Positions 52,003-63,238 are shown, numbered from the stretch's first letter. The stretch is DNA of 64,000 bases from Rhynchopus euleeides (GCA_963210315.1 OY723308.1:992001-1056000), one strand, 5' to 3'. Notes: a model not told the origin generated them from the sequence alone. Made by a program: numbers and translations.

Positions 52003-54868
52003 TGCCACAATGATGCACACTCGCAGTAAATCCCCCAACCTGGCCCCAAGGTAGCGGTGTGTGTGCCATGGTGGTGATCACATCAATCGTATCAAGTGTG
52101 GAGGGGGAGGGGGTGTGTGTGTGTGCATGTTCCTGTGTGGAGGGTCCCGCCCTAGCCAAAGGGAACCCCCGCCCGCCCCCTCAGACCTCCTCAGAGGGTG
52201 GGTAGTCAGCTTTGCGTCTCCCGCCCCTTTTTATGCCTGTCTGTCCCACATCCCCGTCTTGGCGGGCTGTGGCTTGCCGGTGGCAAGCCGCGACTGCCAA
52301 TCCGAAGTTTGTTGTGTTGGTGTGGGGGAGATAATGTCTTCTCTCCCCCCCCTCTTCTTCCAAAGAAAGTTTGCCTTCACTCTCGGCAATAATACCCCTG
52401 CTGTCTTCAGCTGTCCGACAAAACGTGTTACCAAGCAGATCATGATTATTTTACTAGCCACGAGCGACGAAGCGTAGCGGAGTCGCGAAATATCAAAAAT
52501 CGTACGACTGAAGCTTTTAGTATTAGAACCTTTCACTTGCCACTTCACAGGGCCTCAACACAGCCTTGAGACGCGAGTGTGCGCTCAACAAAACAAAGAA
52601 GTCCGGAACTGTCCTCCCACAGTTGCTGGACAGAGTGTTTCTTCACATGCTGTGGTTCTACATGAAGGCGAAAGAAGTACGATTTTTTGCACTGAACCCA
52701 CCCAACACCACTAAACCCCATGCCCGACACCCTCTCTCTGGCCACACCCTGGTGGCCATCGATAGGGGTGAATCCCATAACCCGTATGCGCGCTTCGATC
52801 CTGACAGGTCGAGGCAGACCCGACGCCCCCCCCTCCCACCTCGCCCTGGCCAAGGCTGTGTTTCTTCACATGCTGTGGTTCAGAGGTAGGTGTGAGGCTC
52901 GGTTGTCATGTTCTTCCCAAAAGGTCTTTCCGGTGTGCTCGCATGTTTTGTCGTCATTATCAGGCTGTCATGGCTGCATGCCGCCGCGCTGCTGTTTTGT
53001 TTGCTGCGCGGCTGCCTGCAGCTCATCTGCTTGTTTTCCTTGATTTGTTTGCCCTTGCGTCGTTTGTTGGGGGGGGATTTCCACCAACAAAAGTTTGCGA
53101 ATGCGGAGAAACCTCGATGGGGTGTGTGACACAGTGCGGTGCGGTGGAGTGAAGAGAAACAGCGTGGTTTGCAGACAGGTTGATGTTGCTGCACTGCACC
53201 AACAAGAACTCAAACAGCAGTAGGGCCGGCAGTCCTGTTTTGTCACAGGGCTGCAATAACAGAATCACTGCCCGCTGTGTGCGCACAACCAACTCCGGAC
53301 TTCTTCTTCCCTTCAAGTATTCAAGGATGTGGGGTGGATATTATGAACACAAAATCAGCTGCTGAGCTTTCAGCCCGTTTTTGGGGCTGTGGTTGCACCA
53401 ATGCAAAACGCGGCACCACGTGGGATGCGCCGCACAAGCCGATAATTCTGCAGAAAATAATGAAGTCAAATATCAGCATGGGTATTGGGCATAGTGTCAG
53501 TGTTTCGAACGAAACAGAACAATGAAATACAACCCTCTCTGTTAACAAGTGTTCCTGTCGGTGTTACAACTGCTGCCGGGCCAGCGCAGGTTGGGGGCCT
53601 TTGGTTCAGCACCACAGCCCCTCGGTTTGCGAACGAAAAAGGAAAAAATCATGATGATCAGTTATCGCAAACAACCCTGCACAACACACTTTATCAACAT
53701 GGTGAGAGTGTTTTGCTGTGGTTCGACCAATCGCATCACAGCCCCACCCTTCATCAGAAGACGAGAAAACAATTCGACACCCGGGAGTCTCTTGAAACTG
53801 TCTTGCCACACGGTATGTGCCATACCCCATCAATCAGGGCTGTGGCTGTCGATACCGACAATATCACCCCCAAAAAAACAACACCAGGTCAAAAAAATGC
53901 ACTTCGGGCGACTTGGGGCACGTCATTGCCCTGGTCATCCCATGGAATACGTCCGAGCGTTGTGATTGCCAAAGGAAATACCCCAGATTGTCCCCACCCT
54001 CCTACCTGTATCTAGCCACCCCTTCTCTCTAAAGGGAGAAAGACGGGGAGGGCGGGAGGGTACACCGAACGGACGATGCGCCCAATATCATACACAATCG
54101 TCTCTGTTCTAGTTCTAGCCTATTGGATTGCTTCTGGGGATGGGATGACCGCCCTCCTGGCTACGCTGCTGACACCGTCACATGCCATGTGTGGTGGTGT
54201 CTGTTCCGGGAGCAGCTTCGCGCAGACATCGATCTGCCGAATCAGCCGGCATGTGCCCTCTTTTGCATGGGATTCTTGCGGCCTTCATTCATTTCCCCTT
54301 CTCTTGACACGTTGGTCGTCGCCCAACGCCGGAAGCTGTTTCACTGCGGGTATCATTGCAGAACACCTCTCACACGCCCGAACAGGCTGTGGAGTGTTCA
54401 GTGTTGGATGAATATCTGCTTTTGTTGCTGCTCACACCTAGTGAAAAATGGAAACCAGACGGCACCCCCCACGCACCCTGCGAACTCATTTGCCCTTTGT
54501 TGTGTTCGGCTTCCCCGACACTCGGTGCACCCTGCCAGCAGGGTGCGCCCAGTGTGGGGCAGCGTCCAACGAAGAGAGAGTATCGAAAAAATACTTCTTT
54601 TGTCATATTTTTCGCAGGAAAAGACGGGGCAAGCTGTCCCTCTTGGTTTCTTCGGACTTCCCCCCACTATCTTTGCCAGCTTCTCACCTTTCAACAGAAG
54701 GCCCTCCAAAACTTGTCAATTCGATGCGGGTGCTCTGCGTTTGCACAGAAGAAACTCGCCCCCTCACCCACACCCCACCCCACCCCCTACGCCCCCTCTT
54801 CCCAACCCTCCGCCACACGAGGTGCAGAGAGCTGCCATCACCCCACACCCCACGCTAGGTGGTGATCA
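52003..54868. other. 2.9-kb gene-free stretch
   Basis: Open frames are short and lack domains. Two exact copies of GTGTTTCTTCACATGCTG plus GTGGTTC-type sequence occur 223 bp apart (52635-52658 and 52858-52881). The end is pyrimidine-rich, leading into the phosphatase gene. Confidence 0.5.
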
Positions 54869-56158
54869 ATGCTCCGCACCGCCGTCGCCCTGCTGGCGTG
54901 CGCCGCCCAAGGCGTACACTGCCTCAGCACGGCATCGCCTTGGGACAGCACGGAGTCCAACACCCCGGCATCACGTGTCGCGTTTGCCAGCTGCCATGCG
55001 GAGTGGCTCGCGCCAAAGGAGGGCGGCGCGTTTGCCTGGATCCAAAAGTACGCCCCAGAACGCTTCTTCTGGATAGGCGACAGTGTTTACGTCAACACGA
55101 CTGAGCTCCGTGAGCTGCGCGAGGCATATGCAAACATGACAGCCTTCCCTCAATACGCGCGATTTGTCTCACAGATAGGGCAAGCCAACATCGATGGCAC
55201 GTGGGACGACCACGACTACGGCCAGAACGATGCGGGCGACGACCTGCAGGACAAGGCAGAGCGGCAGCAGCTGTTTCTTGACTTCCTGGGGAAAGGCAGT
55301 GAATCCCACCCGAACCGCAGCTTTGAGAATCGGGCCGGGACGTACTCTGCGCATGTCATAGCAGATCCTTCGGGGAGTGGCAGGCGGGTGGGTGTCATCG
55401 TGCTGGACACGCGGATGCACCGCGCAGACCACTATGTGCCTGCCTTCAGCCGCTATAGGTATATTCCTTTGAAAGCCCACCTTTCAGCTGGGAGCAGGTG
55501 GTTGGCGTCGTTCTTTGGCCTCTACAGCGAAGGGGATGTCCTGGGGGACGCGCAGTGGGACTGGCTGGAGGGTTTGCTGAGCTGGGGCCACACGCTGGAC
55601 GCCTGCATCGTTGTGTCCAGCATCCAGGTGACTACCTCCAACCCCTTCGTCGAGAGCTGGGGGCATTTCCCGGAGGCGAAGCGTCGGCTCATGGGGCGGC
55701 TCGAGGGGCTGCCCAGCGTGGTGTTTGTGTCGGGCGACGTGCACTTCGCAGAGGTCAGCAGGCTGAACGAGCTCACCTCCAGCGGGCTGTCGCACCATCT
55801 GGGTGTGGGGTGGCGGTGGTGGCTCCCTGCGGCTCTTGTCAAATACGTTTTCAACTCACACCGCGTGGAACCAGGCGCCGTCCTGCTCGGGCTCAACTTC
55901 CTCGGTCTGGACATCGACTGGGCTGCAGGGATCCTGCACTTCGGCATCCGCACTGTGGGTGGTGATATCGCGCTGCAGCACGACGTCCCCCTCGGCGTCA
56001 AGACGCACGGCCTGTCGGCGCATGCCGGAGGGACCGCCTTTGTCCATTCGGAGTCGCCTTTCAGCACCGCAACTACCCTTGCCCTGACCTCGGCCCTGGC
56101 ATGTGGTATCTGCGCTCTGGTTGCAAAGCTTGCCCTCAGCCAACTCCGCAGCCGCTGA
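54869..56158 (+). CDS. PhoD-like metallophosphatase, membrane anchored
   Basis: The protein is 429 aa. A signal peptide (M-L-R-T-A-V-A-L-L-A-C-A-A) is followed by a PhoD-type metallophosphoesterase domain: A-S-C-H, I-G-D-S-V-Y near residue 70, G-T-W-D-D-H-D-Y-G-Q-N-D near 112, and V-S-G-D-V-H-F-A-E near 289. These supply the metal-binding Asp, Asn and His residues. A hydrophobic helix at about 403-424 followed by L-R-S-R suggests a C-terminal membrane anchor facing outwards. It would hydrolyse phosphomonoesters or diesters at the cell surface or in an endomembrane lumen, perhaps for phosphate scavenging. Confidence 0.9.
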   Translation: MLRTAVALLACAAQGVHCLSTASPWDSTESNTPASRVAFASCHAEWLAPKEGGAFAWIQKYAPERFFWIGDSVYVNTTELRELREAYANMTAFPQYARFVSQIGQANIDGTWDDHDYGQNDAGDDLQDKAERQQLFLDFLGKGSESHPNRSFENRAGTYSAHVIADPSGSGRRVGVIVLDTRMHRADHYVPAFSRYRYIPLKAHLSAGSRWLASFFGLYSEGDVLGDAQWDWLEGLLSWGHTLDACIVVSSIQVTTSNPFVESWGHFPEAKRRLMGRLEGLPSVVFVSGDVHFAEVSRLNELTSSGLSHHLGVGWRWWLPAALVKYVFNSHRVEPGAVLLGLNFLGLDIDWAAGILHFGIRTVGGDIALQHDVPLGVKTHGLSAHAGGTAFVHSESPFSTATTLALTSALACGICALVAKLALSQLRSR

Positions 56159-57011
56159 GGCTCGTTTATTTTTTTTGGCTTGCGAGTTTCTAATCCCCCC
56201 CCCCCCTATCGTCAAAAACATGGCGGATCACCAGGCTGCTCCTTGCTTTGGGCTGCTGCTGTATGTCGTGATGTGTTGCCACACCGCGAATCGCAACACA
56301 CCGGGTGGGGGGGGAACCCTCATCACAATAAGCGTGCCTCTTCTCTATGCCCTATGCGTACAACGCCTCCCGTTGGCAACAACAGAACAACAGTGTGTGC
56401 ACCGCAGCCTGGTCGTATCGTACCCTCGTGGAACCGTTTTGGCATAGTGCTGCTTGCCGTTCGACAAGCCTTGCCCTTCTTGATGTGTTGTACTTTGTTG
56501 AGTGAGACGCAGTGCGCACACAAAGGGATACTCCTTCCGCCACCCTCTGCTGGCCTCCTGGAGGGGGTGTCTGCTCTGAGTGAGCTGCATGCGTACCGTA
56601 TGGGGGAGGGTGGTGAGGTGAGGAGATATTTTATTTGGCGTCAAAAGAACCCGCTTGCCCTCCGCCTTTCTTTCCCCACCCCACCGCCTCCGTTCCGAGA
56701 GAACCCCACACCGTGAATTTCACACCGCACGACCGGTGTGAAATATTGGCAGGGTGTCGCGGAGAAAGTTTTAAAGTAAGAAGTCAAAACCATACCCTCC
56801 TCTCTCCCCTTCCCCCCCTTCCCCCTCTCCACACGGCTCTAGCACGGCTATGCCTGCCAATAGGGCACATTCCATCCCGTGATGACACACCCACACACAC
56901 CACATCTTTCATGTCAGAACATACACACACAGCGCGCAAGAGAGCCTGTGTCCAGACGACATTTTTCGAGCAGCAGCAGCAATCATCGCCGACACAGCAG
57001 CCCACACCACG
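56159..57011. other. Spacer, no gene
   Basis: Ends in pyrimidine-rich DNA and a CATGTCAG sequence near 56917 that could be a splice acceptor for the next gene. Confidence 0.5.
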
Positions 57012-58778
57012 ATGCAGGCCGTACACTTCGACGCATTGGAGAAGCAGCTGCCGACTGACAGCGTGCTAATGGCAACGGCGAACACAGACACGACCACAAC
57101 CGCAACAGCACCAGCAGGGGGTTCATCACCCACACCTGGACATGCCACCGCACCCGAGGCGCCGCTGTGTGCTTTGCACACGGGGCTGGAGGGGGTGCCT
57201 GTGAAGTTCGTGCTGGTGCGGAGGGGTGTGGTGGTGGAGCGCCGCCGCACACGCCTCGTCAGCCCCACGTTCGAGGATGTGAAGCGCTGCGCACGGCAGT
57301 GGGCATGCGGGGACTTCGGGGTGCGGTACGTGGATGACGAGGGGGACGTGGTGGCGGTGGACGTGGAGGAGGAGTGGACGGAGTGCGTGTCTCTGTGGTG
57401 CCAGCAGGCGGGCAGCGGTGCACGCCCCGCCCTGTGTCTCGTGGTGGAGCTGAAGGCGAGAGCAAGGGCAGAGGCGGGGCTGAGGGAGAGCGCCCACTCG
57501 CAGGCAGCAGCGCCGCAACACCCTTTTATGGGGTTGAGGGGGTGGCGCAGGCACCACGCACGCATACACGCTGACGTTTCCGCCGACAGCAGGACTGCCG
57601 CAGGGTGCGGGGCGCAGGATGTGCACCAGGAGGAGCAGGTGCAGCAGGCGTGCTGCAGGCGAAGTGTGAATCACCCAGGGAAGCACGGCCGCAGGTGCAG
57701 CAACGCGAACACCGACAGAGATGCCGCTGTGGTGGAGAAGCCGAGGCAGTCTGTGTGCGCTGCGGAGGGGTGCACGCGCACTGTCGGCGGGCTGCACAAG
57801 ACGCACTGCTGCCGGCGCTGTGCGGAGGAGGGGGCACACACACACGGGCCGCGTTGCCAGCGCAGGGCTGCCGCACAGGCTGCCGGCAAGGCAGGCAGCT
57901 CCAGCGACGAGGAGGTTGCACAGCAGCAGAAGGAGCAGGGCTGTGCTGGGTGTGCGTTCCAGGTGACAGGCGTACACACGACACACTGCTGCAGGCGGTG
58001 CGCGAAGAAGCCTGGTCAGCACGGGCCTCACTGTGTGCAGCGTCCATGCGTGCTGCGTGCTGCCGGCACACCCACCGTTGACGCTGCCGCTGTCACTTCC
58101 TCTGACTCTGACGTGGTGCAGGCGTGCTGCAGGCGGAGCGCGAAGCACCCAGGGAAGCACGGCCGCAGGTGCAGCAACGCGAACACCGACGCTGCCACTG
58201 CCACTGCTTCTCACTCTGAGGCCCGTGCCGCCGTGGCCTCCAGCAGCGATGTGGAGATGCAGCCGCGCACACAGGTGTCGCAGGAGGCGCCGCAGCAGCA
58301 AGAGGAGGAGGAGGAGCCCGCTCAGGTCAGGCAGGCGGTGTGTGCGGCACAGGTGTGCTGCGCAGAGTGCGGCTTCCAGGTGACAGGCGTGCACACGACA
58401 CACTGCTGCAGGCGGTGCGCGAAGAAGGGTGGGCAGCACGGGCCGCACTGTGCACGCCGTGTGTTCCAGACGGACGCGGAGGTGCAGGAGGCTGACGAGG
58501 CTGCGATGGCGGCAGACGCTGCGCGCGAGGAGGAGGCGGAGCACCTGGTGGTGGGTGTGGTGGCCGACCCAGACCCGCAGCAGGTCGTCCCCGAGGCTGT
58601 GCCTGCAGTGCCTGTCGTGTGTGCTGACCCGCAACCGGAGTTGGAGGCGGTGCCGGAGCCAGAGCCGGACTCGGTTCGCGCACTGCAGATGATGGGCTTC
58701 GAGATGACGGACGCGCTGCGTGCACTCGTGTGGAAGCACAACGGGGATGTGGCGCGCGTGCTGGAGGAGCTGCTGTAA
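57012..58778 (+). CDS. p62/NBR1-like protein: PB1 domain, Cys/His zinc modules, UBA domain
   Basis: The protein is 588 aa. Residues about 63-150 fit a PB1 domain: V-K-F-V-L with the basic-face Lys, R-R-R, and the acidic OPCA loop Y-V-D-D-E-G-D-V-V-A-V-D. The middle carries five Cys/His modules of two kinds: a short C-C-R-R-S-x2-H-P-G-K-H-G-R-R-C (near 213 and 371) and a long C-x2-3-C, then H-x2-H-C-C-R-R-C, ending H-G-x2-C (near 250, 312 and 449). The C-terminus (about 554-588) is a UBA domain with M-G-F. PB1, zinc module, UBA is the order in the selective-autophagy receptors p62/SQSTM1 and NBR1, but no ZZ finger is seen. Likely role: polymerising ubiquitin receptor (inference). Confidence 0.75.
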   Translation: MQAVHFDALEKQLPTDSVLMATANTDTTTTATAPAGGSSPTPGHATAPEAPLCALHTGLEGVPVKFVLVRRGVVVERRRTRLVSPTFEDVKRCARQWACGDFGVRYVDDEGDVVAVDVEEEWTECVSLWCQQAGSGARPALCLVVELKARARAEAGLRESAHSQAAAPQHPFMGLRGWRRHHARIHADVSADSRTAAGCGAQDVHQEEQVQQACCRRSVNHPGKHGRRCSNANTDRDAAVVEKPRQSVCAAEGCTRTVGGLHKTHCCRRCAEEGAHTHGPRCQRRAAAQAAGKAGSSSDEEVAQQQKEQGCAGCAFQVTGVHTTHCCRRCAKKPGQHGPHCVQRPCVLRAAGTPTVDAAAVTSSDSDVVQACCRRSAKHPGKHGRRCSNANTDAATATASHSEARAAVASSSDVEMQPRTQVSQEAPQQQEEEEEPAQVRQAVCAAQVCCAECGFQVTGVHTTHCCRRCAKKGGQHGPHCARRVFQTDAEVQEADEAAMAADAAREEEAEHLVVGVVADPDPQQVVPEAVPAVPVVCADPQPELEAVPEPEPDSVRALQMMGFEMTDALRALVWKHNGDVARVLEELL

Positions 58779-59571
58779 GACGGGAACGGCGACAAGTGGC
58801 AGTGTGACCTTCTTGCCCTTCTGCTCAGTCGCAACGACACAACGAACCACCGACGTGACGCAACCCTGTGAATTCCCTTCCTCCTCAACAACACACAACC
58901 ACAACAGCGTGCCTTGCTGTTGTCTGCTTTACTAACCACACCCTTCCCCCTTCCCACCCACATGAGCCTGGTGGCACTTCCTTCTATCTCTGATTCGTAC
59001 CCAATCGGGCAACGGTTGCACAACGCAATGTCTGGGGCCTGTTCTGCTTGCTTTCTTGCTGTTTTGTTCTTCTGCCCACAGGCGTCTTCTGTTTGCCCCA
59101 GACGTCTAGCGTACAGCTGTGCGGCGTCCATTCGCTTCCTTGCCGCATTCTGTGCTGCACTGCAGCAGAAGCTCGCCCCATCCATCGTTACATCTTTACC
59201 TCTGTTCAGTTGACTGTGCGCCATGTGCGCCTCGACCCGTGTTGTGCGTGATGTGTCTCTAGCACTGCACCGCGCCTCTGGTCCACACCAAGTTACGAAG
59301 AAGCGACGTCCTCACCCTCCACCACCCGCACCACCACACTTGTGCTTCCCGCTACCCGACTTGTCGCATCGTGGTCTGCTTTCATTTCTGTTGTGCATCC
59401 ACTCCACTTCACAACACATCAGTCATGTGCCACCGTCTGTGGACCCGAGACACTGGCGGGAGGGGTCAACAGTGCTACAGCGGACAGGAGCCCTGCCGCC
59501 TCGTTTTAGGTGAGGCACACTTCCACCCCACCCGTGTCTCTGCATGTACGGACATCCCATTCATCCTGTCT
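58779..59571. other. Spacer, no gene
   Basis: Pyrimidine-rich and CA-rich sequence between two + strand genes. No supported frames. Confidence 0.5.
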
Positions 59572-59586
59572 CCACCCCATTCGCAG
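59572..59586 (+). promoter_or_regulatory. Candidate spliced-leader acceptor
   Basis: CCACCCCATTCGCAG ends 40 nt before the next ATG. The layout is the same as at the other genes. Confidence 0.4.
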
Positions 59587-59625
59587 GTTCCTTCTTCTTT
59601 GTACACACCGAGACACAACAACACA

Positions 59626-60588
59626 ATGGCGATTGTTGCCGCGGCTATTGTCTCGCTGATGGTGTCAGGCCACTGCTCCAACGTGTGCAACACGTGCTGC
59701 CCGAGCGCCTCCCACACGATAGACGCGAACGGCGCTTGCTGGAGTGACACTAAGGAGCTCGTCTGCCATGTGAGCACTGCACGGTGCCCCGCAGGGGCAG
59801 GTAAAAGCCGCTGCCCGGCTGTGGACACTGCAGACATCTCCATCACGGAGCCAGTGGGTGCTGGCCTGCTCCGTGCGTCATCCCTGCCCTCGTCCCTGTC
59901 GTCGTCGCTGTCGGCTGCGGCTGCGAGCCCTGCGCAGGAGATTCCCGTGCAGGCCATCGACGCCTTCCTGGGGGAGGGGATGCCCGTGTGGGAGGACCTG
60001 ACACGCACCGCCACCCCAGGGAACGTGGCAGCCGTGCACAACGTGGCGGAAAACCTCCGCGGGCGTTTCCAGGCGAAGATGCCCGTCGACACGCGGCTCA
60101 ACGCCGGGTCGGTGGTGCGCTTCCTGTGCCCCAACCACGCCTTCGTCGGGTTCCCCGCCCCCAGCCCGTGCGATGTGGTGGTGTTCGTCTACGAGTGCCC
60201 CTGCAAGCCCAACCCGGATGTCGCACGCCTGTCGCAGGACCTGGCGCTGGATGGGTACACACGCACGCGCTGCGCACCCACCGTGACAAACGGGAGGACA
60301 AGCACAATCCACCAGCTGACGGCGTTCGTGAAGACGATCCAGCCTGGGGACCTGGAGAAGATCGTGCTGCAGGACGGTGCCGACTTCGTCTTCTTTGCGC
60401 TCAGCCACGGTGGTGCCATCAACTGCCCGGCTGTGCCGGTCATCCGCCAGTGCGAGGATGACACCCGTGGGTTCTGCAGGTGGACGAAGAGCGGGTGTGG
60501 GGTCCACACGTGTGTGACGCAAGGCCCCTGGACAGGCTCGGGTTCAGGGTGCGACGCCAGCACTTGCCTGAAGGAGGAGCTGCTGTAG
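59626..60588 (+). CDS. Unknown secreted Cys-rich protein
   Basis: The protein is 320 aa from the ATG at 59626, 40 nt after a TTCGCAG acceptor-like site. A short signal peptide (A-I-V-A-A-A-I-V-S-L-M-V-S-G) is followed by a Cys-rich N-terminal region (C-S-N-V-C-N-T-C-C, then C-W, C-H, C-P, C-P). The middle (about 105-270) looks globular and has motifs such as R-F-L-C-P-N-H-A-F-V-G-F and V-F-F-A-L-S-H-G-G-A-I-N-C-P, and the end is again Cys-rich. No family is recognised. It could be an extracellular matrix or ligand-binding protein. Confidence 0.7.
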   Translation: MAIVAAAIVSLMVSGHCSNVCNTCCPSASHTIDANGACWSDTKELVCHVSTARCPAGAGKSRCPAVDTADISITEPVGAGLLRASSLPSSLSSSLSAAAASPAQEIPVQAIDAFLGEGMPVWEDLTRTATPGNVAAVHNVAENLRGRFQAKMPVDTRLNAGSVVRFLCPNHAFVGFPAPSPCDVVVFVYECPCKPNPDVARLSQDLALDGYTRTRCAPTVTNGRTSTIHQLTAFVKTIQPGDLEKIVLQDGADFVFFALSHGGAINCPAVPVIRQCEDDTRGFCRWTKSGCGVHTCVTQGPWTGSGSGCDASTCLKEELL

Positions 60589-62100
60589 GCAACTTGCATG
60601 GCACGGCAAGGGGTAGCGGGCATCTAGTCTGTCAAGACATACGTTTCGGTGTGTTGTGCTTTCCTGGTTCATATTCTTTCGTTTTTGCATACCCGCTAAA
60701 TGTTCTGAGAAACCAGATGTAACCGAGAAACTGACGTTGTGTTCGTGTTGGCACTTTTCCGTTCAACGAAAAGGACACTTCTTTCTGGAGTTTGGCTCAC
60801 ATGACTCAGTTGGTCGATTTCTTGTGCCTGGTTTCTTTGCTTTCTTTTGATTTTATTGTCTTTCGTTTTCAGTTCTTCCCTTTCTGTGGAAGGGGGTGCA
60901 AAAAATACCGACTTGAAAAGTGCAACTTTTGTTGGCACCTGACAGTCGCGATCCACACCATCACATGTCGTGTGCATCGTGTCTGCTTCCGGGCCATAAG
61001 TTGACGCTGATTCAATTCTTAATAGGGTCTTCACTCTGTGTCAGAAGAACAAGCGGTGCATGGCACAGTTTGTTCATGATGACTCCATCCTTCTTTGCAC
61101 TTCAGCGAAGCTCCCCGCCCGTAACATCCCCTTTGTTCTTTTGTAGATTGTTCATTGCCTCTTCTGTTGTGGTAATCAACTTCGGACCTTCATGCAGAGC
61201 AGCGCGGGATACACCAGCACCTCTCTGCCACTCCGCTGCCCTGCCTGATAGTCGGTTTCTTGTATCCAGCAGCTTGCCACCGCCTTCGCCTTTGCGTTTT
61301 GGCAACGGCACGTTTGCCGCTCTCTGACACTTCTTTTCTTTCGCTTCTCTTCTTCCCCAGCCTTCACCCTGTGCGGGGGAGGTCTGTTCCGACAGGCCCG
61401 ACCCCCAGCAGAACCCTTTCCGAGCAGCACCAAGATGCATCCACAGGGCCCTAGCCAGCCCACATCAATGAAGCGACATGGCCCCAGGGGGGGCCGAGAC
61501 AATACACAGAACGCGATACCTCATCCCGCTGCCCCACCCTTGGCGCGCTTTATGCTGTCATGCAGCCTTCTGTGGTAGCCGGCCAGGAAGGGACCCTGTC
61601 TCCACTGGAACCCCGGTAGGATTACTTATCACTTGCTTTTTAGGGGGTGATATTTTCACGGGGGGTGGTAGGTTCGCGGATGTCACCCCCCCGCCAGGGG
61701 GCCCCGAGGGCCTGGTCGAACCCACTTCTCTGGATTGATGCACCATGTCGTAAGGGGTCGCTCAATTACCTTGCCGCACCAGCCCGGATCTTAGCCGCAG
61801 GTCCTGTGTCAGCGTGTCAAGGGTGTCGTCAGAGAGGCTTCGCGTGGGAATGGGCGGCTTGCTGTTGAGCGGATCACAGAGAATTTCTCAATGGAAAATT
61901 TGTCGACAACTTCGCCACTGGTAGAATCAACTATTCCCGTCCACCTGCCAAAGCAGCCGTTATCCGGGTGTCTGGGTGTCGTGGAGGCCCGAGACACACA
62001 TGTGCACCCGATGAGAATCGTCATTATGACCATGCACCACGCTGAGCGGGCGCAAGCCCCCTGATTGATTGCAACGCACAGAGCCACACCACCACCCTGC
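60589..62100. other. 1.5-kb gene-free stretch
   Basis: No domain or reliable frame. A G/C-rich stretch near 61640-61710 contains inverted GGGGGGTGATA / TGTCACCCCCC-like motifs. A CCACCACCCTGCAG acceptor-like site ends at 62102. Confidence 0.5.
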
Positions 62101-62125
62101 AGGGCGCTGCTGCACAGGCGTGGTC

Positions 62126-63152
62126 ATGGAGGTGTTCCTGAAGGATGCGGCGACAGGCGTGACGCACACTGTCGATATCGGGATGGAGGAGAAGCCCAAC
62201 AGGCTGAAGCTCGAAGCACGCGAGGCGTTCCGCTTCCCTGATGGTGTGGAAGAAGAGGACGTGCATCTGTCGGTGGGGGACAAAGCGGTGTGTGACGACG
62301 AGCCCCTGTGCAGCCATGCAGGTGTCGAAGCCGGGTGTGTGGTTGACGCGACCCTCTGTCCTGACCGTCACCTCGATGCGGTGCACAGGGGGGAGAAGGC
62401 GCTGTGGGAGGTCCCACTGTGGGTGACGACACGTGACGAGATTCTTCAAGCAGTTCACAAGTTCACAGGCGACTGCCATTTTTTGGAAGATGCGCACACC
62501 ACCGTGAAGGGGGATTATGAGATTGTCCATGCAGCAGTTCAAGCGAATGGCAATAGTTTGGGGTTCGCACACGACAGCCTGAAGGAAGACCGTGAGATTG
62601 TTCTGACTGCCGTTCGACAGCATGGCGGGTACCTCCTGCACGCACACGACAGCCTGAAGGAAGATCGTGAGGTTGTTCTGACTGCAGTTCAACAAGATGG
62701 CAGTAACCTCGCTTACGCACATGACAGCCTGAAGGGCGATCGTGAGATTGTCCTGACTGCCGTTCGACAGTTTGGCGGGTCCCTCATGTACTCACGCACA
62801 CGACAGCCTGAATGGAGATCGTGAGATTGTTCTGACTGCAGTTCAACAAGATGGCAGTAACCTCGCTTACGCACACGACAGCCTGAAGGGAGATCGTGAT
62901 ATTGTTCTGACTGCCGTTCGACAGTATGGCGGGTGCCTCCTGCACGCACACGAGAGCCTGAAGAGAGATCGTGAGATTGTTCTTACTGCCGTTCAACAAC
63001 ATGGCAGTAGTCTCGAGTACGCACACGACAGCCTGAAGAGGGATCGTGAGATTGTTCTGACTGCAGTTCAACAACATCCCAGTAACCTCGAGTACGCACA
63101 CAAGAGCCTGAAGGGAGATCGTGAGATTGTTTTGACTGCCGTGCAGGGGTGA
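62126..63152 (+). pseudogene. Ubiquitin-like plus DUF4116 repeat protein, disrupted by a frameshift
   Basis: The ATG at 62126 follows two acceptor-like sites (62102 and 62117). Residues 1 to about 75 have the beta-grasp pattern of a ubiquitin-like domain (V-F-L-K-D, then L-K-L-E-A-R-E-A-F, then A-G-V-E-A-G). About ten 25-aa DUF4116-type repeats follow, with consensus H-D-S-L-K-x-D-R-E-I-V-L-T-A-V. The first four repeats and the rest are in different frames: about 4 extra bases near 62788-62792 cause the shift, and the first frame stops at 62824. The 75-bp DNA units are nearly identical, so expansion is recent. It may be a pseudogene, a sequencing error, or a spliced gene. The function of DUF4116 is unknown. 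Confidence 0.75.
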
Positions 63153-63238
63153 TGGGTCGTCAGGGGAGCGGACCTGGCGACTACGGCTGGCACCTCCACG
63201 TGGTGAACCCTGGGGGCCTTTGCGAACAGACCGTTGAG
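63152..63238 (+). CDS. Possible exon after the DUF4116 repeats
   Basis: A 29-codon frame (G-P-G-D-Y-G-W-H-L-H-V-V-N-P-G-G) ends at a consensus donor GAG|GTAAGC. It is not in frame with the last DUF4116 repeat but is in the frame of the first block. It may be a real downstream exon of the gene or a small separate gene. It was not resolved. Confidence 0.3.

Noticed and set aside
57126-58904. 592-codon minus-strand frame opposite the PB1-UBA gene
   Set aside because: It mirrors the GC-biased + strand gene, has no ATG-anchored domain, and the + strand has clear PB1 and UBA domains.
62500-63140. Regular 75-bp repeats resembling a CRISPR array
   Set aside because: The repeats are in coding frame, translate to DUF4116 units with no unique spacers, and the genome is eukaryotic.
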